In this document: piece after piece, positions 1 to 10,885 of the stretch
Numbering within the stretch: the stretch's first letter is position 1
How the letters are laid out: each line of letters begins with the position of its first letter
Origin: Ornithodoros turicata
Lineage: Eukaryota > Arthropoda > Arachnida > Ixodida > Argasidae
Direction: 5' to 3'
DNA: 64,000 bases
NCBI RefSeq assembly: GCF_037126465.1
Contig: NW_026999402.1
Coordinates: 1,426,001-1,490,000, forward strand
Notes under the pieces: generated by a model
What the model saw: only the letters and a program-made list of their open reading frames with translations
Told to the model about the DNA's origin: nothing
The model's database searches: none
Made by a program: the position numbers and the translations under genes

Positions 1-126
1 CTGGGTTCGAATCCCCGTGCAGGGCGTGCTGCCTTGGGTTTTTCCTGGGTTTTCCCTCAGACGCTGTCAGACGTATGTTGACACAGTTCCCTTAGAAGTC
101 GGCCCAGGACGCACATTCCCCCCATA
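1..126 (+). repeat. tRNA-derived SINE (Ruka-like), 5' truncated by window edge
   Basis: The window opens inside a SINE. A Pol III B box (ggttcgaatccc) is followed by the block tttcctgggttttccctcag and the tail gacacagttccc. The same order occurs on the minus strand at 1385-1545 and 3115-3277. The A box lies off the window. Resemblance to the tick SINE Ruka is from general knowledge, not a search. Confidence 0.75.
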
Positions 127-752
127 GCGTTAGTCGTGACGTTGCCCACCTCTGTGAGGCCGACAATGGCAAGCTCTTTGGCAAGCACAACCACCACCAC
201 CTCTCCGTCACGTAAAAGCGCGGAGCGGCGGTGCAGCCTTCGCGGAGCTTGTCAGCTGGAGTCTGAGCTGTCGTCAGTTGTGCCTCGTCTCTGGATGTGT
301 TCATTCACGTCTCGTGTGTTAGAGTTTCGCGAGCGGCTGAGCTTGTGTCCCGTGTCGTGTGGCAGTTTAAATTGCAACGTTCTCCAATGGTTCCCGGACC
401 TTCTACTAGACAAAATACAAGTCAAAGTATATAAAATATACGAAGCAGAAAGGAAGCATCAGATAAGCAATTGGAAGCAAGACGAATGCCTAATGCTAAC
501 ACATTGTCATCGCGTTAATTATATTAATCGCCCTAATATTTGTTAGTGATATATTCGGTCATTATCTTGTCGGAGAGCTTCACGCACTTTTAGGCGATCG
601 TTATTTATGACCAGCGAGACTCCCCCCCCCCCCACGGTGTTTCTATTTGCTAGCGGAAAAGCTGGCAACCTCCCATCAGTGCCGATCTATAGGTCTGCTG
701 GGGGTTGATGACCTGTTGGGGGACTGATGGGGGTTGCCGCTCTAAGAACCCA
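127..752. other. Intergenic, no gene seen
   Basis: No coding region recognised. Bases about 130-180 (tagtcgtgacg...ggcaagct) recur at 26863-26915, so they belong to a dispersed repeat. A C-run lies near 620-632. Confidence 0.5.
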
Positions 753-1278
753 TGCTCTAAGAAAAAAAAAGGAGTAATTTTACTCCTTTTGGGGAGCAAA
801 TACATTGCCTCAAAAAATAGTCCCTTTCGGGGGTAAATGCACGGGAGTAAATGAATATCACAGAGTGGAGACTGCATTTTACGCTCTGTTCTAAGAGTCT
901 CATGAACGAAATTCGTGTGCATGTATGAAAATACTTCGAATCAAACAGTCAACAGTGATATGTCGAGTGATATAAAATCTTTCGACTTACATATAGAGCA
1001 CAATTTGCGAAGAAAGATGGGCTAACCGTTTCTTACTCTGTGTGGCTGGAAAATTGCCAGGTTGGCTGAGTAATACAGCCTTATGCCATCACATTGACCA
1101 GGAGCACATATTTACATGGACTGTTGCATTCGGAAGACCATTTGTGAAGTTCAGTGACGATTTCCAGTCCTGGGGAGCAAATGTCGGGGTTAGGGAACCA
1201 AAATGGGGAGTAATTGCAGTCTAGACGACTAGAAGCTGCAATTACTCCCCATTTTACTCCTTTTTTTTTCTTAGAGTG
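753..1278. mobile_element. MITE family C, copy 1 (TA-type, Tc1/mariner-like ends)
   Basis: About 526 bp bounded by inverted ends: gctctaagaaaaaaaaagga on the left and tcctttttttttcttagagt on the right. Both ends also carry ggagtaa/ttactcc blocks. The interior matches the second copy at 11402-11938 over its whole length, including cacagagtggagactgcatt and gcacaatttgcgaagaaag. No coding capacity, so it is non-autonomous. The terminal CTCTAAG resembles the ends of family A at 3385. The flanking dinucleotide is decayed here but is TA at copy 2. Confidence 0.75.
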
Positions 1279-1384
1279 TGGGAGAATGTGCGTCCTGAAC
1301 CGACTTCTAAGGCCATCGTTATCTATGTCTACGGTTACTATTCTCCCTTGCAGGTCTTTCTCAAACTTGATAACTTTGGCCTCT

Positions 1385-1545
1385 CTTGGTTTTAAGAAGG
1401 GAACTGTGCCGACATATGTCTGAAAGCGTCTGAGGAAAACCCAGGAAAACCCCCAGACAGCACAGCCGGCACCGGGATTCGAACCATGTACCCCCCAGTC
1501 TCGACGTGACATGGCCAGCACGCCAACCTGTAGCTGGTAGTATAG
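1385..1545 (-). repeat. tRNA-derived SINE (Ruka-like)
   Basis: Read on the minus strand it has an A-box-like block near 1500-1545, a B box complementary to gggattcgaacc (1474-1485), then the conserved cctgggttttcc block and ending gacatatgtcgg...cacagttccc. The ordering is the same as at 3115-3277. The A box is degraded compared with that copy. Confidence 0.75.
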
Positions 1546-2008
1546 CGTGGTAGAAGAAGACGGCAGCGGTTTTCAGTGAGCTATGCACCACTTTTGACGA
1601 GGAAGAGGAAGGAAAATCTTCATTTGCGGATCAAGGTCAATGGACAAGGAAGAAGACGACGACGGCGTGTTCTCTGCTCGCGCTTGACTTGATCTGAAGC
1701 TTTCCGTTCTTTTGCTTCTCCTAGGTAAGTAAGTCTTTCTTCATTTCTGGTGTTTTCTTGGTGCAACTTCACAATGCAAAGTGTATACCACTGGCCGCCA
1801 TCCAGCCTTTGGCGTCCTCCGTGACTTTGCCACAAGGCGTGTCCATAATGAAGGCAGTAGGAACACTGGTAGTGATATTGGTTCGGCTTGATTCTGAATT
1901 CGAGGGCTGTAATTAAGAAGCTGGAAGCCCTCGGCTTAGTTACGGGGAACGGAAACGTGATTCAGACCAGTGACGCGTAACCAGAGGGCTGCTCTCGATG
2001 GTTCAGAC
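1546..2008. other. Intergenic, no gene seen
   Basis: No recognised coding sequence or repeat. The last 8 bases (2001-2008, gttcagac) are the left target duplication of the hAT element that follows. Confidence 0.5.
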
Positions 2009-2552
2009 TAGAGCCCTGCGCTGATGAGATTTTTGGAATCCGCATCCGCGTACACGTTATCTGCATCCCATCCGCATCCGCGACATACACAACAGTTTAC
2101 ATCCGCATCCGATCCACTGAGCAAAACTCACCATCCGCATCCGATCCGCAAAGTCCGCGCGTTTTGAAGGACACGTAAAGACCGCCAGAAGCATGTTGGT
2201 ATAATTTCGGATATGCCTCCATGCTGTCACGGAAGGATTCACGACGACAAGCAAAGGTAAACCTTCCAACAAACGCGGTATGGAGAGACTTTTGGAACGC
2301 GTGGAACGCTACAACGCCGGTGCTCGTGCGGTTCGAGATGCCAGAATGCCTCCTCATGGACATGCATGGTCAAAGGTGATCCCGAGCGGCTCCCTGTGGC
2401 GCGCAATACAAATAAAGTGCTGGTGGAAAAATTACAGCACGCGGTATAGCCGCATCCGACCTCGAGCCATCCGCATCCGATCCGCACACCGCAGGAAGTG
2501 CAAAATTTTCATCAGAATCCGCATATCGTGCGGCGGATGGTGCAGGGCTCTA
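2009..2552. mobile_element. Non-autonomous hAT element (544 bp) with CATCCG subterminal repeats
   Basis: Terminal inverted repeats are TAGAGCCCTGC at 2009 and GCAGGGCTCTA ending at 2552, 11 of 11 bases. Flanking 8-mers gttcagac (2001-2008) and gttcatac (2553-2560) match at 7 of 8, the duplication length typical of hAT. Both flanks inside the ends are packed with catccgcatccgatccgc repeats, as expected for subterminal transposase binding sites. No transposase is encoded, so it would depend on a transposase supplied in trans. Confidence 0.85.
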
Positions 2553-3114
2553 GTTCATACCTTCCGAAATTCTACCTTTCGTGTAGTGCATTCCTCCTTC
2601 CTACGCCATTGATTGAGACGGGCTCGCTCCAGTTCAACCTGGACACAGTGAGAGTTATTTCGGTGCCAGACACCATTCCTGGTATGACGGTAGGGACTGC
2701 GCTCACGGGATATAGACCAGCCACCAAGGTTAGCAAGGACACATTTCTTCAGAAGGAATCGGAGGCAGGGAACCGTCGTGTCCGCGCAGGAAATGCTCGA
2801 CCATTAATTATGGTGGTTTAAAGCGATCGAGTGTGCATGTGACGCGGAGGATCACTACAAGGGCTGTTTGTAGGACCCGTTTTGTGTTGTGGGCACCACC
2901 GCAGTGTTCGAATGGAAAATGTCAGATCCGTCATTCTTCGTGTGTTGTTAATGGGCGTTTCGAGGAGGAGGAGGAGGAGTGTCGTTGGGAGGAACCCGAG
3001 AGGTCTGCCTGCCTGATTAGGCGGCATGTTGCTCGGGAATGGAAAGGTGGTGGAGAGGAGGAGAGGAAAGGGTGAAGTGGAAGACCGAGCGGAATCCGCT
3101 CGGGGGGAGGATAG
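2553..3114. other. Intergenic; purine-rich simple repeat
   Basis: No gene recognised. A GAG-rich tract lies at 2960-2982 and a second purine tract near 3045-3075. Confidence 0.45.
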
Positions 3115-3277
3115 CTGCGTCCATGGGCCGACTTCAGGGGAACTGTGCCGGCATACGCCTATTACACATCTGAGGGAAACCCAGGAAAAACCCCAGACGG
3201 CACAGCCAGCCCGCGGATTCGAACCGCGGACCTCCCAGTCTCCAAGCGCACGCGTTACCGCTGCGCCACCGGAGCTG
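3115..3277 (-). repeat. tRNA-derived SINE (Ruka-like), full tRNA head
   Basis: On the minus strand the head begins gctccggtggcgcagcggta, a clear A box, followed about 40 bases on by the B box ggttcgaatccgcgg. Next come cctgggtttccctcag and a tail ending cacagttcccctgaagtcgg. This is the best-preserved SINE copy in the window. SINEs of this kind are transcribed by Pol III and moved by a partner LINE. Confidence 0.85.
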
Positions 3278-3384
3278 GTAATGGGCGTTTCGGGCGCCAG
3301 TCGCATCGGCATCGTACACGCACGTGTTCGTCCTGGCGCTCTTGTTTTCACCTGGCACAATCCGAGGGTGTAATACCACACGTG

Positions 3385-3633
3385 CACTCTTAAAAATGAA
3401 CTTCACCGCATAGCACGCTCCTAGCCAACCATCATCTCGAATGATATCGTTATCTGCCCTGATTTGTTGAAAACGGGAGGCGTACGCCTTTTTTGTGACA
3501 ATTATGAATAGCATAAGTGTCACAAAAAAGGCGTACGCCTGCCGTTTTCAACAAATCAGGGCAGATAACGATATCATTCGAGATGATGGTTGGCTAGGAG
3601 CGTGCTATGCGGTGAAGTTCATTTCTAAGAGTG
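3385..3633. mobile_element. MITE family A, copy 1 (near-perfect palindrome)
   Basis: A 249 bp element made of two complementary arms of about 113 bp around a short AT-rich loop near 3500-3520. It begins cactcttaaaaatgaacttc and ends gaagttcatttctaagagtg. Each arm contains accgcatagcacgct and gatatcgttatctgccctga or its complement. Other copies are at 5963-6370 and 63430-63697, with a broken copy flanking the TRIM at 29.75-30.85 kb. It encodes nothing. TA flanks at other copies suggest Tc1/mariner-type mobility. Confidence 0.9.
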
Positions 3634-3845
3634 TGGTACGCCGACTGTCCCCGTTTCTTTTATCTTTATTCTTGGCACAATTTATTTTGCCTTCTCGTGT
3701 TAAATGCACTCATGTAAACAGGTCAATATTCGCTTGGATAGCGCATAATATTCGATCCGCCAGACAGACGAGACGCGGGAGTGAACGGAAGATCAGATCA
3801 CAAGAACAGATGTCTGATAGGGAACAGCTCAGGATCACGGCCATT

Positions 3846-4205
3846 ATCCAACGAATGATCCACTGAAGGATCGAACGTGCTGAAGCGTCTAATGAGCAGA
3901 AGGACCCACGGTTGGGTCCTTCTGCTCGTTGGATACTTCAGCACGTTGGACCCTTGGACACATTCAGCCTATGTCAAAGGATCCAACGTGCTGAAGTATG
4001 CAACGAGCAGAAGGATCCAACCGTGTACCCTTCTGCTTGTTGCACACTTCAGCACGTTGGAGTGGATCCTTCTGCTCGTTGGATGCTTCAGCACGTTGGA
4101 TCCTTCAGCGCCTTTCGATACTTCAGGTCGTTGGAACCTGCCTCACGGGCGAATGTAAATCGAAGTGTCTAGAGTGCTGAAGCATCCAACGAGCCGAAGG
4201 ATTCA
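3846..4205. repeat. Array of alternating-orientation ~40 bp repeats forming hairpins
   Basis: A roughly 40 bp unit (core aacgtgctgaag, then aacgagcagaagga) is repeated in alternating orientation. The first pair is 3866-3909 against 3912-3955. The second pair is about 3980-4022 against 4027-4063. Further single units lie at 4065-4110 and 4170-4205. The pairs would fold into long stems. Two short ORFs across it are by-products of the repeat. Function unknown. Confidence 0.8.
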
Positions 4206-5962
4206 CGGCCGCGCATTAATCGCTGCACAGTCATACGTTGGCAATTAGCACTGCGTCCGGATTAGGTGTCTCCTGTCTGTCCAAAGTTTTTTTTTTAACA
4301 TTTTGGTGGCTGGCACTCTTCTCCCACTCTTCTACTAGCCACTTAAATTACAGGCTGGAACCAGTCCCATAATCCAGCTCGGAGATTAATCTGGAATTTT
4401 TGTTGTGGCAATCCCCGTAAAAAAGAAAAAACGTCGGGTATTGTACCTATTTACTTTTTGAATGAAGTGGCTTTTGACAAGAATGGCATGCGTTTCTCCT
4501 CTCTCACTAGTATATGAGTAGAGATCAGTGCGGGTATGAAAATTTGAATCGCTGAAAATCTAGAATCGCGTGAATCGTTTCGCGAACAGGTAACCGCAAA
4601 AATTCATTTCGGTTCAAAACGGGGGGAAAAAAAATAGTTTGGTTCAGTTCAGCTCCTGTTCAGCGAGAAGTACGGATTTTTCGCAGTTTCCGGTTCGGGT
4701 TCAGTTTCGGTTCCGTTCCCATGGCCGCCAGAAATGCGGAGGCCTCTCTTTAAAAGCCACAATCCGCACGCAATATTCGCACTTACTCGATGTCGTAGCC
4801 ACGACCAACTAGATTACAGCGAACTAGGCATCCCTGCCCAGCGCCGCAGTTTGGGAGCTAGCGGTGGCGCTACTCATCGGCCCGGTTATTGCTTCCTCAA
4901 TTTCTGCAATACTTTGTACCTCAGCTTAGCGTAGTATATTTTCGTACAAGCGATGGATGTCCCACTGGAGATGCTTCTTTCTAAAGTTGATTATCATCAT
5001 CATTCTACGCGTTTTCATAGGATGTGTTGCTGTCGTCTGCTACGGTAGTCGTGCGTCCGCTTCTGCGCGTTCAAAATTCAAATTTCCATCGTCCAATCAT
5101 GATACAGATCTTGCGGGCCGATGAGTAGCGCTCCTAACGGATCGTGCGGACGGGCTCCTCATAGGGGTTGCCAATTATGACATGGTCGTTGTAATCTCGT
5201 AGGTCTTGGTCGTAGTAGTTGTTGTAGTCGGTGGAACATTGCCTGACCGGAATCCGTCTGGCTGCTAGTACCCTTCTTTTAGATTTCGATTTTTTTAAGT
5301 ATTTTTTATTTATTAACTTATTTTATTAGTAATGGGTGGGCCATTTGTATTGAATAGGAAATTCAACTAGACCGTTTCTCTTTTTACAACTGCAATTAGA
5401 TTAAGCAATTTCCCATCTAAAAAGTGAATCTCCGTCAGTGCTACAGATGATGTACCGCCCAAGTGGTCCAATTCCGGTGCCAGGCGAGTTCACACGAGCT
5501 CCAAGCACTACAAGTATCAGCCCGGAAGACTGGTGAGCAATTGGTGTGATCGACAATGGGTAAGCGGCATTTTCTTTATCCTACTCGGCTGTTGAGGACC
5601 GCAATGCGCAATTCACGTATACCATTCAGGTAGATGCTTATTTGACGACACCAAAATATCTGGTGGAATTCGACGTGGTACGTTGCAGGCACGGTCTCAG
5701 TGTATAGGCACCGTGCGCGAACTATAGATGGTGCGTCGCAGACTCCGCTCGGCGCCATTGCTGGCGGCCGGTGGAGGGGTATGTTTGCAGAAGCGGACCT
5801 CCACCCCGTTTTGTCGAAGCAACGAGTGGGGTCGCGAAGAGAGTCGAATTTAAACTATTATTGACCTTATCCCATTCCCAAGAATTAGGAACAAAACGTA
5901 AAGCGTGCTTCACCTAGAACTCCCGTGTGTGTGTGGTGAAGCCTATCCCTACACGGCCCGTA
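4206..5962. other. Intergenic; possible decayed hAT end near 4514
   Basis: No gene seen. Around 4510-4720 the text tagagatcagtgcggg is followed by many ggttc/gaatcg motifs, which resembles a hAT end with subterminal repeats. No partner end was found, so this is weak. The rest is unique-looking, with an AT-rich block near 5280-5340. Confidence 0.3.
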
Positions 5963-6370
5963 CCCTCTTAAAAGTGAACTTCACCGCATAGCACGCTCTG
6001 AGCCAACCATCATCTCGAATGATATCGTTACCTGCCCTGGGGGCTTAATCGCTTCATCGTCGTTACGGTCGTTACAAGCTAACGAGTGGCGGGAAATTCA
6101 AAAAGGTGGGCACGTGACACATTGCGCGTGACGTGTACCACGGCCTTCACGTATCGCGCGAAGAGCGCCGTGCATGTGTTTTATCATGTGCCCACCTTTT
6201 TAAATTTCCCGCCCGCCTTTTTGAATTTCCCGCCACTCGTTAGCTTGTAACGACGATGAAGCGATTAAGCCCCCTGATATGTTGAAAACGGGAGGTGTAC
6301 GCCATTTTTGTGACACTTATGCTGTTCATAATTGTCGCAAAAAATGCGGTGAAGTTCATTTGTAAGAGCG
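5963..6370. mobile_element. MITE family A, copy 2, split by another MITE
   Basis: Left arm 5963-6039 begins ccctcttaaaagtgaacttc. Right arm 6274-6370 ends gaagttcatttgtaagagcg. Both ends are followed by TA (5961-5962 and 6371-6372), supporting a TA target. The arms match family A at 3385 but are interrupted by the 234 bp insertion at 6040-6273. Confidence 0.85.
6040..6273. mobile_element. Nested PIF/Harbinger-type MITE
   Basis: A 234 bp inverted-repeat element beginning ggggcttaatcgcttcatcg and ending cgatgaagcgattaagcccc. It is flanked by CTG on both sides (6037-6039 and 6274-6276). A three-base CWG or TWA duplication is typical of PIF/Harbinger elements. Removing it with one CTG restores the family A arm (ctgccctg followed by at-tgttgaaaacggg), so it inserted after family A. 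The inner arms contain ggcgggaaattcaaaaaggt and its complement. Confidence 0.85.
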
Positions 6371-7173
6371 TAGGCACCATGCCCTTAGAACGCTTTCTCT
6401 TGAATCACATAATTTCACTTCAGTAAGCTGCACTATTCTCTGGAATTGCTCGTATATGATACAAAACGAATATATTCGCGCAGGTTTAACCGCCTGCGAA
6501 TAATTTCCTTCGTTCCACGGACGTGTACGTGAAATGCAAGGGTTCTATGGGAAGATGGGAAAAAAATACAAATACTTGTGCAAAAATGCATGTAATACTT
6601 TACTAAGGGCACGCAAAAAATATGTAAATATGTAAGTATTGGTACAGTTACTTTCACTCAGCTTCTTGACAACTCTGCGTGGGAAGCTTTCTAGCTGAGT
6701 TTAGGAGACCGTATCCCTTCAAATACCTGCACCAAAATCGGGCACCTGGATTGGGGGAATATATATATATAGTGAATGGAAAGGTCTGACAGAAAAGGAA
6801 GAAGAGGACACTTTGCGAATATTAGGTTATCTCTGCTGCAGTGCTCCTGTCATCGGGGCTTTATCAGTCCATAATATCGTAAAGGGTGTGGAGGACGACC
6901 TGGACGATTGTGGAGAGAGAAATCATCCTCGATAGGCCACGTGGCGGCTTCCGACTCAACTACTGTTTTTCGCTGAATCTTGCTGGTCAGTCTGACCGGT
7001 CGTAACCATGTCAGGCATGCGTAGGCAAATGTGAATATGCTGGCTTACAACAGCGTCATAAAAGTGAGCCTCTCAATCTGTAAAAGAATATCATTATCAA
7101 AGTGCGCAGCTCTGCGGACGGTAAGAATATAGCGAAGTATTCAACAAACATATATTTTATTAATATTGGGAAT
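6371..7173. other. Intergenic, no gene seen
   Basis: No coding sequence recognised. A short (TA)n run is at 6761-6770. Confidence 0.45.
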
Positions 7174-7472
7174 TACCGTATTTTCACGCGTATTAGCCGC
7201 GGCTTATGCGAGATTTTTTGTTTTCGCGGACGCTCTGCGGCTTATGCACGGGTGCGGCTTATCTGATTACTATCTTTCCCTTGTATTTTCCCAATACCCT
7301 GGATGAAACCAAAGGGCAGACAGTGCGTCATGTTTTTCGGAACAGGACCGCCCTGCCAGTGCATAAACAATACCGAACAGGGACGAGTCCATATTCGAGT
7401 GGTCTGACCTTCCGGATACATTCTCCCACGCAGCTTTAACAAAAGGGGTGACAGTGAATCATGTCTTCTGGA

Positions 7473-8209
7473 TAGGGTTGCCACCTTTCGTAGTGAAAAA
7501 TACCGGCTGAAAGGGAGAGGAGGAAATGTTTGCGGGAAAGGGAAAGTGGGCGAGGGGTGGAGAGTATATATATATAGAGAGAGAGAGAAAGAACGAGCGT
7601 GCTCGCTCAAGATAACAATGACAATAATAATGAATAGAGAGTTTTAGTATACCGCTACCGGTGCCCGGTAGGCTACCGCGGCTACCGGTGGACTTGCTTA
7701 TCGCGGCCCCCGGCTCCGGTATAACAGGCTCGTTTAGTATAGCGCGACTCTACCGCGACATTTCACCGGTAGCGCGCACGGAGACGGGAAGGAAAGCGGC
7801 GGCGCTGGCTGTCGATCTCGCCGGTGAAGCGAGCGGTACGCTGGCGGTAGGCTGCGCGGTATTTCGCCCCTCCGACCGGCGGCCGGTAGGACCGGGAGGC
7901 CGGTATTCCGCTCGTGCTTGCGCAGAGAAGGCATGACGTCAATACTGGCTCCACCGGTAGCCTATGGCCGGTATACTAAAACTCTCTAATAACTAAGAAA
8001 ACGACTCGTGACTCCGGAGTGGATCTGTGCTCCAGATTTATTCAATCTGCAGTGGAATGTTGAAAGGAAAACCCCGTAAAAGCCCCTATGAAAGGTGTTG
8101 AGCCACAAATACCGGCAAAAGGCTGCCGGTATCACCTTCCTACCGGCAACCGGCAAAGCGAGCAAATAACCGGCCGTGCCGGTATAATACCGGCCTGGTG
8201 GCAACCCTA
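7473..8209. mobile_element. Nested hAT element with exact 8 bp duplication
   Basis: Ends are TAGGGTTGCCACC at 7473 and GGTGGCAACCCTA ending at 8209. The flanking 8-mer cttctgga is identical on both sides (7465-7472 and 8210-8217). Taccggc motifs lie inside both ends. It lies wholly inside the pogo-like element and itself contains the 7635-7988 element. No transposase is encoded. It includes a run of agaga near 7573. Confidence 0.9.
7635..7988. mobile_element. Innermost inverted-repeat element (354 bp), superfamily unclear
   Basis: A perfect 19 bp inverted repeat: TAGAGAGTTTTAGTATACC at 7635 and its complement ending at 7988. The interior is GC-rich with many ccggtag motifs. The 8-mers outside (ataatgaa and ataactaa) agree at 6 of 8, so the duplication is not secure. 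A TA-type target is also possible. The short ORFs inside are repeat artefacts. Confidence 0.8.
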
Positions 8210-8630
8210 CTTCTGGAACATGTCTTAGTGAGCCGCTCTGTAATATTTCTGATGTTAGCCTTTTTTCTGTCGAATAAATGATACCCGTTTTCATAGCGAT
8301 AAAGACTCTATTGATTTTGTATGTGCATCACTCGTTTAGCGCACAAAGCAGTCGCGTCGTATTACCCGCGGCTTATCTGCGAGTGCGGCTTATCTGCAAA
8401 AAAAAATTCAAAATGTATCTAAAAACGAGTCCTGCGGCTTATCTGCGGTGCGGCTAATACGCGTGAAAATACGGTATATGACGTTGAGTTGCCTCGTGAA
8501 AGTGTGTTGGATTTATCCGCGCTATTCTAAACCAGGTGTATTACGCATTTAATTCTCCGACTGTAGCCTATCGGGAGAGACAGGGCATTAATTTATACAC
8601 AAGCGCCTGTATTTTTGTGAAAATACGAGG

Positions 8631-8797
8631 TGTAGAGGAGATGGTATTCACCTACACACGTCCTGACCGGCGATGATAGAATATCCCATCGAGCAGGTGT
8701 TCGTGGCCTCACGCTAGGACGGTGCCAGTAGAACTGGCTAGCTGGCAGCCGAGGCACGTCACCGTCGTCGCCTGTGCATGAGCAGATAGGTTGCCAT
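8631..8797 (-). mobile_element. Solo LTR fragment, family of the 29.9 kb TRIM
   Basis: Matches the 171 bp LTR at 29869-30039 in order: tgtagaggag, cctgaccggcgatgat, tggcctcacgctaggacgg, gtagaactgg, cgtcgtcgcc. It is diverged and has no second LTR nearby. Read on the minus strand it has the orientation of the TRIM. Confidence 0.7.
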
Positions 8798-9812
8798 AGG
8801 TACTCCCCTGGCCTGGACACAGAGGCATCTGTGCAGGAAGGTCAGAGCTGTGCAAGAGAGTAGTCCAAGGTATATTTAAACAGGTAGCGCAACTCCCATA
8901 GGCCCCTGTGTCTTCAGAATGACGCCATGATAGAGACGGTCAGCGCCATCCATCCGTTGCGCGGACTACTACGATTGTAAATAAATGACGTCAGAGACGA
9001 CGTCACTAGTATGAATAATAAGTAGTGCATAATTAGCCATGCACGTTTATACTGGCCCACTTCGCTTGCCTTGTATTCCCTTTTCCGCACCCAGTCAACA
9101 ATACCAGACGAGAACACAGAAAAATAAAGCATATCATATTTAATGAATCATATCAATTCCAAATACATACAGTTATCACAGATTTTGACAACTCCAAACA
9201 GAAAGGCGTCGTGATGACCACAAAGAAATGAAGGCTCACATAAGGCCCATTTCTCACCTAGAGCTATACGTACATCTAGTGATTAGACGTTTGCATTTAT
9301 TCAATGAGTGGCCGTTATAGGTCCATTGCAACAAAACACAACATCGTTGGTGCACAGTTGGTTCCTGCTAACACTCACACCATCATGGCCGCTCGTCCCA
9401 TGACGAAATCTTTTTTTCGCGGGCCCAGCAACAGGAGATGCATTGTTGCATTCATCTGTTCACACCTGTTAACCTTGGTCTACAGCACGGAGATGTGAAG
9501 GTCGCTTCCTGTTTAACCCAAAGAGTGTACGAACTCCGTATTACAATGCACGGAGACACGGAACGGATACAGAGACTCACGGATAAACCATAAACACCCC
9601 CCAACTGTGTCACATGCGCAAAGGAGCAGGATACGGAAATGTACTGGAGTGGTAGATGATCTCGTATATGTGCACGAGCGGGGCAACAGAAAGCTTTTTC
9701 TACATTGAAATTAAGAATAACCTATTAGTACACACACAAGCCAGGCCCATGTTATAAAGTTTTTCTGTTTACAACCGTACTTCTACTGTCAACACCCAGG
9801 ATCGCTCGCGCC
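8798..9812. other. Intergenic, no gene seen
   Basis: No recognisable coding region, RNA gene or repeat. Confidence 0.4.
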
Positions 9813-10620
9813 TCATGCTGGTGGCCTTGCCGATGGGTCTGATTTGGTATTTTCGCTAGTTTTCGCTACCAGTTTAGATATACCTTGAGTAGTCTTCGAG
9901 AGAGTTGATGGCGATGCAGATGGAGACACTCTGGGTGTACGACGTCCGTTGCGATTGCGGCTGACGTTCTTCATATGGGTATGAGGAATGAGGTTGGCAG
10001 CGTGTACCAGGGAGGGAGTCGGTAGCGGTGTGCGTCTCCGTGGAGTGTGCTTCACGAAGGTGACGGTGGTCGTCGCCTCTGGGAAGGGGGTGTGGTGAAG
10101 ATGGCGATGTACGCCATGCGTGATGATGATTGTGGCTGTTTTCGCCAGACCCAAATGCCGAGAACGCCGTCTCATGATGCCGTGAGGTCGGCTGCCGCGA
10201 CTACCGAGACCGGTAGGCGAACTCGATGCTCTAGTGCAGCGGCCGGCAGGGGAAGAACGTCAGGGAACGGTGGACGTCGCGGGGTAGGGCTCCGGTGGAG
10301 AGAAGCGGCAGTGTGGCTCACTTTGCTTGAGCAGATGGGGGACGCTGGCAGGGCTCTGTTCTCCGATTGCGATGGCTGACGAGGAGATATGTTCGCATGG
10401 GATAGAACGGAAGGAGAATGCCGGAGCGGCGGCACTGTCCCGACGGCGTCAGGTGACGTGTCCTTGATCGTTGGGTCACCAAATCTAGAGGAGATAGTAC
10501 TCGTCCCCAACACGAGTTCTGACGGGCGATGATGAAATATCCCACGGGCAGATTTCGTGGCAGGCACGTCGTCGTCGCTGTCTATGGCAGGAGGAGATAA
10601 GTCGCCATTGGGTCGCCACA
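9813..10620 (-). mobile_element. Truncated TRIM-family element with one LTR
   Basis: The 137 bp stretch 10484-10620 is a diverged LTR of the TRIM family, ending gtcgccaca. Immediately inside on the minus strand is ttggtgacccaacgatc, a primer-binding-like site matching the TRIM position. The internal part carries minus-strand ORFs rich in Arg, Thr, Pro and Ser (about 10175-9813) with no protease or polymerase motif. The other LTR is missing, so the left boundary is approximate. Confidence 0.55.
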
Positions 10621-10844
10621 CCAGGCTTTACTTCGCTCTATATGATCATCGTAAGCGACACCGGAATGTTCGACACGTTGATTAATTATCTTCGCTTAAT
10701 ATTTCCCTATATATGCTGAAATCTCGGCACACAATGCGCTGTTACTATGACGATTGCAGTCCAGTCGGTGAAACTGCGCCGGCGGTGCCTCGGATGCTGT
10801 TATATTAACTGTCGTAGCGAAATAGATCGGGCACCTAGGAGAAG

Positions 10845-10885
10845 GAGAAGAGGTAGAGGTAGAGGTAGAGGTAGAGGAAGAGGAA
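10845..10885. repeat. Simple repeat (ggtaga)n
   Basis: Tandem aggtagaggtagaggtag followed by aggaagaggaagg. Confidence 0.85.

Larger units (their letters stand above)
7176..8474. mobile_element. Pogo/Tigger-like element (outer shell of a three-level nest)
   Basis: Perfect 25 bp terminal inverted repeats: CCGTATTTTCACGCGTATTA at 7176, continuing GCCGC, and its complement ending at 8474. TA flanks both ends (7174-7175, 8475-8476). Just inside, gcggcttat motifs repeat at both ends. No transposase is visible. About 737 bp of its 1299 bp is a later hAT insertion, leaving an original element of about 550 bp. Tigger/pogo assignment rests on the TA duplication and CCGTATTT-type ends. Confidence 0.85.

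Noticed and set aside
3241..3277. Functional tRNA gene
   Set aside because: A and B boxes are present, but the sequence continues into the SINE body, and the same body follows other diverged heads. No complete cloverleaf was found.
3846..4205. CRISPR-like array
   Set aside because: Repeats alternate in orientation and have no constant-length unique spacers, and the genome is eukaryotic.
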